Shown here piece after piece: positions 41,406 through 49,330 of a DNA stretch of 64,000 nucleotides (positions are counted from its first letter, which is position 1; each line of letters begins with the position of its first letter). Source of the stretch: Polyangiaceae bacterium (GTDB lineage Bacteria; Myxococcota_A; Polyangia; Polyangiales; Polyangiaceae); the NCBI GenBank assembly GCA_020633205.1, contig JACKEB010000022.1, positions 1 to 64,000 of the forward strand. The letters are read 5' to 3'. The position numbers and the translations under genes were made by a program. The notes below the pieces were generated by a model. The model made no database searches. It was not told the DNA's origin and saw only the letters and a program-made list of their open reading frames with translations.

Positions 41406-42653
41406 ATGACGGGAGTGCGGGAACAGGCGGTGAGCGCGCGGGCGGCTGGAAGGCGCCTCGCGGCGCTGGATCGCGCGACGAAGGACGCGGCGCTCCAGGC
41501 GGTCGCGCGCCACCTGCGTGACAGCGTTCAGGAGATCGGCCGCATCAACGCGCAGGACGTCGAAGCAGCGCGCAGGGCGGACCTGAGTGCTGCGATGATC
41601 AATCGTCTCGAGATGACGCCCAAGGTCGTGGAGGCGACGGCTGCCGGCGTGGACTTCGTGGCGAGTCTGCCGGACCCCGTGGGTAGCCGCGCCGGCATGC
41701 AGCGCCTGCAGAACGGCCTCTTGATTGGCAAGCAACGCATCCCGCTCGGGGTGATCGCGATGATCTACGAGTCGCGTCCCAACGTGACCGTGGACGCCGC
41801 TGTGCTGTGCCTCAAGGCGGGCAACGCATGCCTGCTGCGAGGTGGAAAAGAGGCGCACCACACGAATCAATTCCTCGGGGAATTGATCGCGACGGCGCTC
41901 GACGAGGTGGGTCTCCCTTCAGGTGCGGTTCAGATCGTGCCAGCGACGGATCGCGAGGGGATCAAGGAACTCCTGTCTCTCACCGGGCTAGTCGACCTGG
42001 CGATCCCTCGCGGTGGTGAAGGGCTGATCCGCTTCGTTCACGAGAACGCGCGCGTGCCCACGGTGGAGCACTACAAGGGCGTGTGCCATCTGTTCGTCGA
42101 TCGCGGAGCGGACCTGGAAATGGCCGTACAGCTCGCGCTCAATGGCAAAGTGCAGCGCCCGGGGGTGTGCAACGCGCTCGAGTGTGTGTTGGTCGACGCC
42201 AACGAAGCTGAACGCTTTCTACCGTTGTTGGGTGAAGCCATGGGGAACGCCCAGGTCGAGCTCAGGGCCTGCGAGCGTTCGCTGCCGCTGCTCACCGGTG
42301 CCGTGGCGGCTCAGGACTCCGACTGGGGCGCTGAGTTCCTGGAGAAGATCCTCGCGGTGCGGGTGGTCGATGGTTTCGAAGCGGCTCTCGGGCACATCGA
42401 GCGCTACGGCTCGAACCATACGGAAGCAATTTGCACCCGGGACTACACGCGCTCGCAGCGGTGGCTGCGGGAGGTGGATGCGAGCTGTGTGCTGGTCAAC
42501 GCGTCGACCCGCTTCAATGATGGCGGGCAGCTCGGGCTGGGCGCAGAGATCGGGATCTCTACGAGTAAGCTACACGCCTACGGTCCGATGGGGATCGAGA
42601 GTTTGACCACCGAGAAGTGGGTGGTTTTGGGGGAGGGCCAGGTTCGCACCTAG
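41406..42653 (+). CDS. proA: Gamma-glutamyl phosphate reductase
   Basis: Second enzyme of proline synthesis: reduces gamma-glutamyl phosphate to glutamate semialdehyde with NADPH. It has 415 residues from ATG 41406. Aldehyde-dehydrogenase fold with IPLGVIAMIYESRPNV, CLKAGNACLLRGGKEA, the catalytic Cys in QRPGVCNALECVLVD, and the C-terminal SCVLVNASTRFNDGGQLGLG with GAEIGISTSKLHAYGPMG. All motifs and the length are normal. proB is not in the window; rsfS and rlmH follow, a cluster often seen in bacteria as obg-proB-proA-nadD-rsfS-rlmH, here without nadD. Confidence 0.97.
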   Translation: MTGVREQAVSARAAGRRLAALDRATKDAALQAVARHLRDSVQEIGRINAQDVEAARRADLSAAMINRLEMTPKVVEATAAGVDFVASLPDPVGSRAGMQRLQNGLLIGKQRIPLGVIAMIYESRPNVTVDAAVLCLKAGNACLLRGGKEAHHTNQFLGELIATALDEVGLPSGAVQIVPATDREGIKELLSLTGLVDLAIPRGGEGLIRFVHENARVPTVEHYKGVCHLFVDRGADLEMAVQLALNGKVQRPGVCNALECVLVDANEAERFLPLLGEAMGNAQVELRACERSLPLLTGAVAAQDSDWGAEFLEKILAVRVVDGFEAALGHIERYGSNHTEAICTRDYTRSQRWLREVDASCVLVNASTRFNDGGQLGLGAEIGISTSKLHAYGPMGIESLTTEKWVVLGEGQVRT

Positions 42654-42701
42654 CCACTTGGTTTGGATGACTACTTCGCGCGGTCCACATACGGCGCGAG
42701 A

Positions 42702-42728
42702 CGCGGGCGCTCTAGTGGGGCGCCCGCG
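42702..42728. terminator. Perfect 9-bp hairpin between proA and rsfS
   Basis: CGCGGGCGC paired with GCGCCCGCG, nine-base loop, starting 49 bases after the proA stop. There is no T-run, so it may be a weak terminator or an RNA-processing structure between the two genes. Confidence 0.45.
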
Positions 42729-42772
42729 GGCACCGGGCTCAGTCGGATAACTGGGCAAGACGAGAGTACTCA

Positions 42773-43228
42773 GTGAGCAAGATTGTAGGAATGAAGCCGG
42801 TCCCGCGTCCCGTACGCGAACAGTCAGAGATGCGCTCTTCGGTGGAGCAGAGTCAGGCGCTCGCGTTGGCAGCGGCCAAGGCTGGGCTCGAGAAGAAGGC
42901 CATGGGCGTCGAGATCATCGACGTCACCGGGAAGGTCGACTACGCCGACTTTTTGGTGCTGATGACCGGGCAGAGTGATCGCCACGTTGCCGCTATCGCC
43001 GACAGCGTTGACCACGAGCTCGCGGCGCAAGGCAATGAGGCGATCAGCGTTGAGGGTCTACCCGCGGCTGAGTGGGTACTGATCGACTTCGTTGACGTCG
43101 TCGTCCATGTCTTCCAGCGCGACTACCGCTCGGTCTACGACTTGGACGGGCTCTGGATGGACGCGCGCCGGGTGCCGGTGGCTGACGAGCCGGAGCGCGG
43201 ACCCACGTCGGGCCCCGTCAACGCCTGA
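42773..43228 (+). CDS. rsfS: Ribosome silencing factor
   Basis: RsfS/Iojap protein, which binds L14 of the large subunit and blocks subunit joining when growth slows. It has 151 residues; GTG 42773 is the annotated start and ATG 42791 an alternative. The family core runs VEIIDVTGKVDYADFLVLMTGQSDRHVAAIAD, seen here as IDVTGKVDYADFLVLMTG and SDRHVAAIADSV, then GLPAAEWVLIDFVDVVVHVF with QRDYRSVYDLDGLW. The usual family length is 105-120; the extra residues are an N-terminal tail and a Pro-rich C-terminus. It precedes rlmH. Confidence 0.95.
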   Translation: MSKIVGMKPVPRPVREQSEMRSSVEQSQALALAAAKAGLEKKAMGVEIIDVTGKVDYADFLVLMTGQSDRHVAAIADSVDHELAAQGNEAISVEGLPAAEWVLIDFVDVVVHVFQRDYRSVYDLDGLWMDARRVPVADEPERGPTSGPVNA

Positions 43229-43302
43229 CGCCGCGGCGCCGAGTGCTCGGCGAACTACGAGCCGGGTACTCGGACCAGGGTTAACCGTATGGAAAATCCG
43301 TC

Positions 43303-43731
43303 TTGAGGATCCGCATCGTCGCCGTGGGCAAGGTCAAAGAGCGCGATGTGCGCAACGTGCTCGACGACTACCTGGGCAGGATCAGGCGTTACGCGCCCCT
43401 CGATGAGGTGGAGCTGAAGTCTGACGTTGGGTTCACCAAGGCCATCAAGTCCGATGAGCTGGTGATCGCCTTGGAGGTGACAGGTGAGCGCCTCACGAGC
43501 GAGGCCTTTGCAGCGCGTCTCGAGCAGTGGGGCAGCCACGGCAAGGGCAACTTTTGTTTCTTGATCGGTGGCGCGGAGGGGATCCCTGCGGAAATCTCTC
43601 GCGCAGCCAGCCATCGCCTGAGCCTGTCCAGCATGACGCTGCCGCATCGGCTTGCACGCGTATTGCTTGCAGAGCAGATCTACCGCGGATTCAGCATTTT
43701 GCGCGGCGAGCCATACGCCCGAGAGGACTAG
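43303..43731 (+). CDS. rlmH: 23S rRNA pseudouridine(1915) N3-methyltransferase
   Basis: SPOUT-class methyltransferase that modifies pseudouridine 1915 in helix 69 of 23S rRNA on the 70S ribosome. It has 142 residues and a TTG start at 43303, which gives the normal N-terminus (RIRIVAVGKVKERDV). Motifs: ALEVTGERLTSEAFA, CFLIGGAEGIP (SAM knot), LSLSSMTLPHRLARVLLAEQ, and the terminal YRGFSILRGEPYARED. The pairing with rsfS is the conserved arrangement. It is convergent with tatC. Confidence 0.96.
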   Translation: MRIRIVAVGKVKERDVRNVLDDYLGRIRRYAPLDEVELKSDVGFTKAIKSDELVIALEVTGERLTSEAFAARLEQWGSHGKGNFCFLIGGAEGIPAEISRAASHRLSLSSMTLPHRLARVLLAEQIYRGFSILRGEPYARED

Positions 43732-43764
43732 CGTCCTGTCTGCGTCTTCCAGTAGCCTGTTGCT

Positions 43765-43778
43765 AATCCGTGCGGATT
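43765..43778. terminator. Short hairpin between convergent rlmH and tatC
   Basis: AATCCG-TG-CGGATT, a perfect 6-bp stem, eight bases beyond the tatC stop and 33 beyond the rlmH stop. The loop is too short to leave all pairs, and no T-run is present, so its strength is doubtful. Confidence 0.35.
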
Positions 43779-43786
43779 GAGAAAGA

Positions 43787-44584
43787 TCAGCCCTTGGCCG
43801 CTCGTTTGTCCAGCTCCTGCACCCGCTTGCGCGTGATGATGTAGCTGATGCCAATGGAGAGGGCGTAGAGCACGAGTAGCGGCGCGGCCAGCAGCACCTG
43901 GCTCGTGATGTCAGGAGGCGTCAGCACCGCCGCCAGCACGAACGCGATCACGATGAAGTAACGCCCAAAGCGGATGAGCTGCCGGTAGTTGACGATGCCC
44001 GCGATCGACAGGAAGAAGATCAAGACCGGTAGCTGGAAGGTCGCTCCGAATGCGATCAGCATGCGCGAGACGAAATCGAGGTAGTCGTCGACCATCACGG
44101 TCGGCTTCACTTCGAAGCCCTGGGTGCCAACGGGGCCCGCGAAGTCCAGCAGGTAGCGAAAGGCGAGGGGGAAGGCGATCTTCCAGCCGAACAGCGCGCC
44201 GCAGGTGAACAACGTCGTCGAGCTCAGCACGAAGGGGATCGCAAGACGGCGTTCGTTGGAATACAGGCCGGGCGCGATGAACGCCCACAGCTGATACAGC
44301 ATCACCGGCAGCGCCAGGATGAGCCCGGCCATGACTGCCAGCTTCACGTACGCAAAGAACAGCGATGCGGGAGCCGAAAAGTGCAGGCTGGCTTTCTCTC
44401 CAAGGGCACCCGTGTTCCACGCCTCCACGAAGGGCTTGGTGAGCCACGAGAGCACCTCGACGCGGTAGATCCAGGCGACGACTGCGCCCACCACGAACGC
44501 CAGCGCCATCTTGATGATGCGGCTCCGGAGCTCCTCGAGGTGCTCCCAGAACGTCATCGTCTGTTCTTCGGGTTCAGCGCTCAT
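43787..44584 (-). CDS. tatC: Sec-independent protein translocase TatC
   Basis: Core membrane receptor of the twin-arginine system, which exports folded proteins bearing RR signal peptides. It has 265 residues. The N-terminal MTFWEHLEELRSRIIK is diagnostic; six membrane helices follow, with PFVEAWNTGALGE and the periplasmic caps, FSAPASLFFAYVKLAVMAG, LWAFIAPGLYSNER and ITPPDITSQVLLAAPLLVLY seen here as LTPPDITSQ. The start ATG overlaps the tatB stop by four bases. Confidence 0.96.
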   Translation of the reverse strand: MSAEPEEQTMTFWEHLEELRSRIIKMALAFVVGAVVAWIYRVEVLSWLTKPFVEAWNTGALGEKASLHFSAPASLFFAYVKLAVMAGLILALPVMLYQLWAFIAPGLYSNERRLAIPFVLSSTTLFTCGALFGWKIAFPLAFRYLLDFAGPVGTQGFEVKPTVMVDDYLDFVSRMLIAFGATFQLPVLIFFLSIAGIVNYRQLIRFGRYFIVIAFVLAAVLTPPDITSQVLLAAPLLVLYALSIGISYIITRKRVQELDKRAAKG

Positions 44585-45075
44585 GGGTTATCTTCGCGAG
44601 CCGCGGGAGCGTCTTCCTCAAGTTGCCCTGGGGAATCACCGTCGGCCGAATCAGACGTCGCTTGGTCCGCGGTGTCTGGCTGCTCTTCAGCGTCGTCTTC
44701 GTCATCCAGCAGGAGATCGTCCGGCAGCGCTCCGTAAGCATCTGGACCTTCGACGGGGTTCTCTCGAGTTCGGTCGTACTCGATCGGGTCCTCGTAAGGG
44801 TCGCCCGACGGGCGGGACGTGCGGGGCCGCGAGCGTCCCACCGAGCTGAGATCGCCGCGCATGATGTTGCGTAGCTCGCTCAGGCCGCCGTCGATGCCCT
44901 CCGCCTTGAGGATTTCGTCGATACCTGTCTGCTGCCTCACTTGGCTGGTGAGCGAGCGCACCTTGGCGATCCATTCACCCACCGTGCGCAGCATCTTCGG
45001 GAGCTTCTGCGGACCCACGAAGACCAGCGCCACCAGGGCAATCACCAAAATCTCGGTGAACGAGATGCCGAACAC
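44581..45075 (-). CDS. tatB: Sec-independent protein translocase TatA/TatB
   Basis: It has 164 residues and a GTG start. An N-terminal membrane helix (FTEILVIALVALVFVGPQKLP) with the FGISFTEI start and the Gly-Pro hinge is followed by an amphipathic helix and a long acidic, disordered tail (DDLLLDDEDDAEEQ). Glu in TEI near the N-terminus and the length favour TatB over TatA. With TatC it forms the substrate-binding complex. A separate tatA is not in this window. Confidence 0.9.
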   Translation of the reverse strand: MFGISFTEILVIALVALVFVGPQKLPKMLRTVGEWIAKVRSLTSQVRQQTGIDEILKAEGIDGGLSELRNIMRGDLSSVGRSRPRTSRPSGDPYEDPIEYDRTRENPVEGPDAYGALPDDLLLDDEDDAEEQPDTADQATSDSADGDSPGQLEEDAPAAREDNP

Positions 45076-45171
45076 GGCGGGAAGCTACCTTCAAGCGGAG
45101 GTCTGCGCTAGCTCTGTGTGCGCGGAACACTCGCTGAAACCGCGATGAATGAGCGGGACCCAGGGGATTGG

Positions 45172-47451
45172 CTAGGGCTCGAGCCAAATGGGATTGCTGA
45201 ACGCGAACGGCTTGATGTTCGGCGTAAACGTATTGGGCAATGCCTTGGTGCCCTTGACCAGGACGACCACGAAGGTCTTGCTCGGGACGTCCAGCTGGAT
45301 GGTTTGATCAAAGCGCACTGGCGCCTTCTTCTCTTTCACGGTCAACCAGCGCACGCGCCGGCCATTTCCCCCCAGCAGCAGCTCGACGCTGTCCACGCTG
45401 ATCCAGGACGCAGCCGAGATGCGGATGTGCAGGGGAACCTTGCCGTCGACGACCTGGGCGGTCTCTCCCGGCCCCTTACCATTGACGTCCACCTCGAGCA
45501 TCGGACCGCTGCTCACGGTCACCCGACCCTTACGCAGCGACTCCACGATCTCAGTCTCGGGCACCGTGAGATCCGTCGCGTCGGATTTCGAGCTCGGGAC
45601 GCGGATGAAGTTTCGGGGCAGCCCTGGATCCAAGAAGAAGAGGTTGTGGCTGTCGCTGTTTCCCGTGCCGGTGTAGCGATAGCCGCGACCCAAGAGCTTG
45701 ATCCAGTCGAAGAGCACCTTTCGCAGCTTGGGTTCGCTCATCATCTCGAGGCCGTTGAACACCTCCAGCAGGTCGTAGTCGTCGGAGTACTCCGATTGAT
45801 ACTTGAGCGGCACCTGCATGCTGGTCGGGTCGACCTTGTAGCGAGCCCAGTATCCGATCTGGTCCATGCGCGGATGGTTCACCTGGATGAGCCCCTTGGG
45901 CGCGACCTTTCGCATCTCTGCGAACATGCGTTTTGGCGTCGTGTCGCGGTACTCGACCAAGTCACCCGCCTGCATCGGGAACAGGTTGAAGTGCCCGAAA
46001 AGGTTCCCCACGGTACTGACTTCCGACCCCACCATGGTGGCGACGGGAGTCGCGAGCAGCCCCTCCTGACGCAGGTAAGCCACGGAAGGACCAAGGTCAG
46101 CGACGGCGTAGTGGTCGGTCGCTGCCGCGAGCTCGACTCCTTCAGCGGCCACGGAGATCACTCGGGTGTTGCAGCCGATGTCGGAGTCAGGGCTCGGCGC
46201 CTGGTGGAGGTGTAAGTCGGCGCTGAGCCAGCCGGGGGTCGAGTAGGCGCGAGGTAGCTCTCCTTTGAGCTCCAGCGTCTCCCCGGATTTGATCTCGACC
46301 TTCCAGTTCTGCGCTTCGCGCTCATAGCCCGCAGTGGCCCAGACTTGGTACTTGCCGGGGGGCAACGAGCGCTGGAAGTCCCCAGTGCCGCTCCAAACGA
46401 AGCGGCCTGCGCCGTCGAGACCGCCGGTGTTTCCGAAGTCGGGCGACTTGGTTAGCCCAAGGCCCTGCACGCTGAGCTTGGCGGCCAACGGCTTGCCCGC
46501 GCCGTCGCGGACCGTCAGCTTGAGCAGACCCGGTTTCGCCTTAGGGGCGGGGGTGTCGAGCGCGATGGCGTCGTACTTGAGCGCCCGCTGAACGAGGACG
46601 CTCTCCCCGGGGTTCAGCGCCACGTTGCGGTATGCCGTGCGGATCTCACCGCTCAAGCCGTTGTGGTAAGAGCGAAAGCCGACCAGCATGGGCTTGCCCT
46701 CCAGCGTGGTGAGCTTCATGTCGCCGCTCGCGCCTTGGCGTCCAACCCACTTGCCTTTGCCGTTGAACGTCGCCTTCTGGCGCTTTCCGTCGACGAAGTA
46801 GTCGGTGTTTCCCCATTTCACCGCATCGCCCAGGTTCAGGTGGGTGAGGCGCCCTCCGGAAATGTGATCGAACTTGGTGGTGATGATGATGCGGGGCTGG
46901 TCTGGCTCGAGGCGGTAGCTTGTCGTGACGCGCATGCGGCCAGCGCCGAGGCTGAGGGTCGTGCTCGTCTCAATCGAATCCCCGCGGATCTGAACCTTGC
47001 TGGCGGTGACGTCGACTTGGTTCTTTCCGTCGTGGAGCACCGCGTGGAGTTGCCACAGGCCATCGATGTGGGTGTGACCGCCGAGTTGTCCGCCAGTCGC
47101 GCGCGCTGGTTGGTTGTGCCAGAAGTCGACGAGCCAGCCGTCCTTCTTGCGTACGACGAAGGTGACCTGGCCGTTGGTTTGCGCGAGATCCCCGGGTTCG
47201 GCGAAGACGCGCATTTGATCTGCTTCGAAGTCCTCGGGGATCGTGTAGCTCTTCACGCTGGGGAGCGGAGCTGCGGATGGGGCCGCCACCGTCACGGCGT
47301 CTGGCGTGGGTCGCTCCGCAGGCGAATCAGGGACGGCCAGCAGCACCGCGACGAGCATCGGGGGCGTGATAGCGCTAACCCAGCGCAATGGACGCATCCA
47401 GGCACCCAGTCGGAGACCTGTGGGTGCGGGAGTGAGCATCCTGTCCAGCAT
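45172..47451 (-). CDS. Exported PHP/CehA-McbA-type metallohydrolase domain protein
   Basis: About 759 residues. The start is uncertain: ATG 47451 or 47439 give a signal anchor (VSAITPPMLVAVLLAVPDSPA); the open frame begins at 47529. The N-terminal 370 residues are beta-rich, with a carboxypeptidase-like beta domain (LLKLTVRDGAGKPLAAKLSV). A PHP/CehA-like domain follows from about residue 415: GWLSADLHLHQAPSPDSD (metal HxH), VELAAATDHY, VGSEVSTVGNLFGHFNLFP, LIQVNHPRM and TGTGNSDSHNLF. These His/Asp clusters are the metal ligands of phosphoesterases/hydrolases. The substrate is unknown. Position next to tat genes suggests an exported enzyme. Confidence 0.82.
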   Translation of the reverse strand: MLDRMLTPAPTGLRLGAWMRPLRWVSAITPPMLVAVLLAVPDSPAERPTPDAVTVAAPSAAPLPSVKSYTIPEDFEADQMRVFAEPGDLAQTNGQVTFVVRKKDGWLVDFWHNQPARATGGQLGGHTHIDGLWQLHAVLHDGKNQVDVTASKVQIRGDSIETSTTLSLGAGRMRVTTSYRLEPDQPRIIITTKFDHISGGRLTHLNLGDAVKWGNTDYFVDGKRQKATFNGKGKWVGRQGASGDMKLTTLEGKPMLVGFRSYHNGLSGEIRTAYRNVALNPGESVLVQRALKYDAIALDTPAPKAKPGLLKLTVRDGAGKPLAAKLSVQGLGLTKSPDFGNTGGLDGAGRFVWSGTGDFQRSLPPGKYQVWATAGYEREAQNWKVEIKSGETLELKGELPRAYSTPGWLSADLHLHQAPSPDSDIGCNTRVISVAAEGVELAAATDHYAVADLGPSVAYLRQEGLLATPVATMVGSEVSTVGNLFGHFNLFPMQAGDLVEYRDTTPKRMFAEMRKVAPKGLIQVNHPRMDQIGYWARYKVDPTSMQVPLKYQSEYSDDYDLLEVFNGLEMMSEPKLRKVLFDWIKLLGRGYRYTGTGNSDSHNLFFLDPGLPRNFIRVPSSKSDATDLTVPETEIVESLRKGRVTVSSGPMLEVDVNGKGPGETAQVVDGKVPLHIRISAASWISVDSVELLLGGNGRRVRWLTVKEKKAPVRFDQTIQLDVPSKTFVVVLVKGTKALPNTFTPNIKPFAFSNPIWLEP

Positions 47452-47644
47452 ACGCCGGCGCTTGGCGGAGCACACCTCCCTACCTGGGTATTGTTGGAAA
47501 AAAAACGCGCGAAAAGCCGCCCTACTCATCGGCGCAGCTGCATGCTCATCGGCGCAGCGACCTGACTTGGGTCACCGACGCATGGAGCATGGCGGCTCGA
47601 CGCGGGGGAGCACGGCGGCTTGACGTGCGGGAGCGAGGAGGGAC

Positions 47645-48787
47645 TCAGCGGCTGAGGACGTTCTTCGCGATGACGAGGCGCTGGATCTGGCTCGTGCCTT
47701 CGTAGATCTGCAGCACCTTGGCGTCGCGCATCAGCTTCTCTACCGGGTACTCCTTGACGTACCCGTTTCCACCAAAGACCTGCACCGCGTCGATGGCGGT
47801 CTGCATCGCTGCGTCGGCTCCGAACGCCTTTGCGTAGCTCGAGACGATTGGATCGCGCACGCCGTTGTCGAGGTTCCAAGCCGCCTTCATGTAGAGCAGG
47901 CGTGTAGCTTCCGTGCGGATAGCCATCTCGGCGATCATCGCCTGGACCATCTGGTGCTCGGCGATCGGAACGCCGAAGGTCTTGCGCTCCTTGGCGTAGG
48001 CTACCGATTCATCCAGGCAGCGCTGCATCAAACCGGTCGCCGATGCCGCAATATCGGGCCGGGTTTGGTTGAACGTCTCCATCGCCAACTTGAAGCCCTG
48101 ACCCGCGGGCGCCAGCATGTTTTCCTTCTTCACCACCACTTCCTCGAAATGGACGACGGCGGTGTCGCTTGCGCGCTGACCCAGCTTGTCCTCGTGCTTG
48201 CCCACCTTCACGCCGGGGGTGTCGCGATCGATGATGAAGGCGGCGATACCGCGGTGACGCTTCGCTGGATCTTCGGTCGCGAAGACGACGTAGAAGTTTG
48301 CGTGGCTCGCGTTGGTGATCCAGCACTTTTGGCCGTTGATCACGTACTCGTCGCCCTTCTGTACGAAGCGCGTCTGCAGTCCGGCGACGTCGCTGCCGGC
48401 TGCCGGTTCCGTGGTGCAATAGCTCGCGAGGATGGGCTCCGAGGTGAGGCGGCCCAGGTACTCCTTCTTCTGGGCGTCGTTCCCCCCGAGTTTGATCGGG
48501 GTGAGGGCCAAGCCGTTGGCGAGCATGCTGGTCTGGATCCCCGTGCAGCCGTAGGCGAGCTGCTCGGTGATGAAGGTGTTCTCGAGCTCGCCCATCCCCG
48601 AGCCGCCGTACTCGGCGGGCACCGTTGGGTTGATGAGTCCGAGCTCCCAGGCTTCCTTGAACACCTCGATGGGGAAGCGGCTCTCCCGATCGCACTCAGC
48701 GCTCACGGGCATGATTCGTTCACGCGTGAAGCGCTTGGCGGTGTCGATCAGCGACTTGTGTTCGTCGGACAGGCTGAAATCCAGCAT
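47645..48787 (-). CDS. Acyl-CoA dehydrogenase
   Basis: FAD enzyme for the first step of fatty-acid or acyl-CoA beta-oxidation. It has 380 residues. Landmarks: ELGLINPTVPAEYGGSGMG, the FAD segment YCTTEPAAGSDVAGLQT, WITNASHANFYVVFA, the RKTFGVPIAEHQMVQ helix, VFGGNGYVKEYPVEKLMRDAKV, and the catalytic Glu in IYEGTSQIQRLVIAK. That Glu position is the one used by medium- and short-chain enzymes. Chain length cannot be told. It is last in the minus-strand run after the cytochrome c maturation genes, with only seven bases to the small membrane gene. Confidence 0.95.
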   Translation of the reverse strand: MLDFSLSDEHKSLIDTAKRFTRERIMPVSAECDRESRFPIEVFKEAWELGLINPTVPAEYGGSGMGELENTFITEQLAYGCTGIQTSMLANGLALTPIKLGGNDAQKKEYLGRLTSEPILASYCTTEPAAGSDVAGLQTRFVQKGDEYVINGQKCWITNASHANFYVVFATEDPAKRHRGIAAFIIDRDTPGVKVGKHEDKLGQRASDTAVVHFEEVVVKKENMLAPAGQGFKLAMETFNQTRPDIAASATGLMQRCLDESVAYAKERKTFGVPIAEHQMVQAMIAEMAIRTEATRLLYMKAAWNLDNGVRDPIVSSYAKAFGADAAMQTAIDAVQVFGGNGYVKEYPVEKLMRDAKVLQIYEGTSQIQRLVIAKNVLSR

Positions 48788-48794
48788 GGTCTGG

Positions 48795-48929
48795 TTACTC
48801 CTTTGCGCGCTGCTTCAAGCGCTTGAACTCCGCGCGTACCGCGCGAGCGCCGAGGACATAGCCAATGGTGAGCCCCACGAGCAATACCCCCGGGATGTAG
48901 ATCACGTGTTCGAAGGTCGGTAGTTCCAC
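48795..48929 (-). CDS. 44-residue membrane protein in the ccm region
   Basis: A very short gene with GTG start at 48929 and TAA stop. The product begins MELPTFEHVIYIPG, has one membrane helix (VLLVGLTIGYVLGARAV) and ends in a charged helix (EFKRLKQRAKE), a CcmD-like design: short periplasmic start, one span, basic cytoplasmic helix. It lies eight bases after the CcmD-like gene and seven before the acyl-CoA dehydrogenase gene, in the same direction, so it is almost surely transcribed with them. Family not established. Confidence 0.7.
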   Translation of the reverse strand: MELPTFEHVIYIPGVLLVGLTIGYVLGARAVRAEFKRLKQRAKE

Positions 48930-48937
48930 CTGGGACC

Positions 48938-49195
48938 TCAGCTCGCCGGCTTTCGCGCCAGCGCCTGTTCCAGCCGCGCCACTCGGTCATTGATGCGTTG
49001 CTGGCGGAGCCAGGTCATCAACACGAAGCCGAGCAACATGGCCCACATCAACAGGTAGGCCCAGACGAGCAGCGAGCCGGCGCTCGCGCTTTCTGCGCCG
49101 CCTTGGCTGGGGACGAACTCGGTCGAGCGATCCGCAGGGGTGAGTGTGCCGCTGCTGGTAGGAGCGGCCTGGGGTTGGCTGGTGTCGGTCTGCAT
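48938..49195 (-). CDS. CcmD-like small membrane protein
   Basis: It has 85 residues from ATG 49195. A Thr/Ser/Pro-rich N-terminus is followed by one membrane helix (LLVWAYLLMWAMLLGFVLM) and a basic helix (WLRQQRINDRVARLEQALA), the usual design of CcmD, which holds holo-CcmE in the heme-export complex. Position just downstream of ccmC supports this, though the sequence itself is too short for a firm call. An earlier start at 49246 in the same frame would run into the palindromic repeat and is less likely. Confidence 0.65.
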   Translation of the reverse strand: MQTDTSQPQAAPTSSGTLTPADRSTEFVPSQGGAESASAGSLLVWAYLLMWAMLLGFVLMTWLRQQRINDRVARLEQALARKPAS

Positions 49196-49214
49196 GATTC
49201 GGTTCACTCCGAGT

Positions 49215-49250
49215 GGGCGCTGGCGAATCGGTGATTCGCTGAACAAATCA
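49215..49250. repeat. Dispersed palindromic repeat, copy 3
   Basis: GCGAATC-GGT-GATTCGC at 49223-49239, followed by TGAACAAATCA, the same 11-base tail as copy 1 on its minus strand. It lies in the 135-base gap between ccmC and the CcmD-like gene. Confidence 0.75.
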
Positions 49251-49330
49251 AGAAACTAGGCGTCCACGTTCCTGCGGCGCGCCGAAGGCGAACAAGCCGC
49301 AAATCGCGCCGCGAGACGCGAAGCAATAGA

